From: JBMNKL01 sp050261495
GTDB lineage: Bacteria > Bacillota > Clostridia > Acetivibrionales > DTU013
Reading direction: 5' to 3'
Assembly (NCBI GenBank): GCA_050261495.1
Contig: JBLNDI010000044.1
Location: 1 to 34,191, forward strand
DNA: 34,191 nucleotides
The position numbers and the translations under genes were made by a program. Position 1 is the first letter of the stretch, and each line of letters begins with the position of its first letter. Below the pieces are notes generated by a model. The model saw only the letters and a list, made by a program, of their open reading frames with translations, did not search any database and was not told the origin of the DNA. Shown here piece after piece: positions 33,986 to 34,191 of the stretch.

Positions 33986-34191
33986 GCCGCTCAAAAATGC
34001 CCATATAAAGCAGGGCATGCGGGTGGCGGAGGAAGCGAAGCTGGAGCTTGGGTTCAAGCTGAAGCGGAGCGAACGCCTCAAATGGACCTTGAAAAGTGAA
34101 CAGCGAGACAACGGACCGCTGATGAGGGATCAGCGGGGAGCAAAGGGACTCGTTAATGCAAGAGTAACAAGGATAACGTACACAAAGAGCC
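33986..34191 (+). ncRNA. Probable rRNA operon leader (5' of the 16S gene, which lies off the right edge)
   Basis: Two hairpins are clear: ATGCCC/GGGCAT (33997-34002 with 34013-34018) and CCGCTGAT/ATCAGCGG (34116-34123 with 34129-34136). Between them is ACCTTGAAAAGTGAACAG, very like the boxA-type CTTTGAAAACTGAACA of Firmicute rrn leaders. The end CACAAAGAGCC resembles the last bases before a 16S gene. No rRNA body is visible in the window, so the assignment rests on the leader style alone. Confidence 0.55.

Noticed and set aside
34021..34060. GGGTGGCGGAGG stretch considered as a T-box antiterminator
   Set aside because: It lacks the TGGNACCGCG element and no aminoacyl-tRNA or amino-acid gene follows in the window.

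Overview
The window looks like chromosomal DNA of an endospore-forming Gram-positive anaerobe of the class Clostridia, probably near the Acetivibrio/Ruminiclostridium (cluster III) relatives. The basis is spoIIR, a GerM-like lipoprotein, SLH-domain surface proteins, a sigma-B/F/G-type sigma factor with its partner-switching genes, greA-lysS and ywiB-argS pairs, strong AGGAGG-type ribosome binding sites, and several non-ATG starts. The genus is inference; no rRNA gene body is inside the window.

Region 1 (1-10.9 kb, visibly more AT-rich than the rest) is a glycan-uptake and degradation cluster, all on the plus strand. It holds the tail of a GH130-type mannoside phosphorylase, two LplB/YtcP-type sugar ABC permeases, a lipoprotein solute-binding protein, a uroporphyrinogen-decarboxylase-fold protein, a GH38 alpha-mannosidase-like protein, a HAD hydrolase with an extra N-terminal region, and a GHL6/GH151-like glycoside hydrolase. 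None of the enzymes has a signal peptide, so mannose-containing oligosaccharides are probably imported and broken down in the cytoplasm. The transporter ATPase and any regulator are not in the window. The GH38 protein has Cys where the family has its nucleophile Asp.

Region 2 (10.9-18 kb) is housekeeping: a YkuK-type RNase H-like protein behind a short ORF and terminator-like leader, a GerM-like lipoprotein, a convergent GT2 glycosyltransferase, then ddl, murI, ywiB-like and argS, which supply cell-wall precursors and charged tRNA. Region 3 (18-25.1 kb) is envelope and sporulation: two SLH proteins, a CtpA/CtpB-type S41 protease with a peptidoglycan-binding tail, and spoIIR.

Region 4 (25.1-30.8 kb) has a 639-bp gene-free stretch with a 218-bp inverted-repeat element and a degraded third copy of one arm, then guaB with its own promoter, an unrecognised 329-residue protein, and greA-lysS behind a consensus promoter and a long leader. 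Region 5 (30.8-34.2 kb) is a regulatory operon: a membrane protein with a J-like N-terminus lacking HPD, an anti-anti-sigma factor, an anti-sigma factor with a degenerate ATP box, an overlapping sigma factor, and a second complete HATPase gene behind a sigma-B-like promoter. The window ends in what looks like the promoter and leader of an rRNA operon.

The best candidates for something new are the inverted-repeat element at 25201-25418, the Cys-variant GH38 with its UroD-fold neighbour, and the rearranged partner-switching module with two HATPases.
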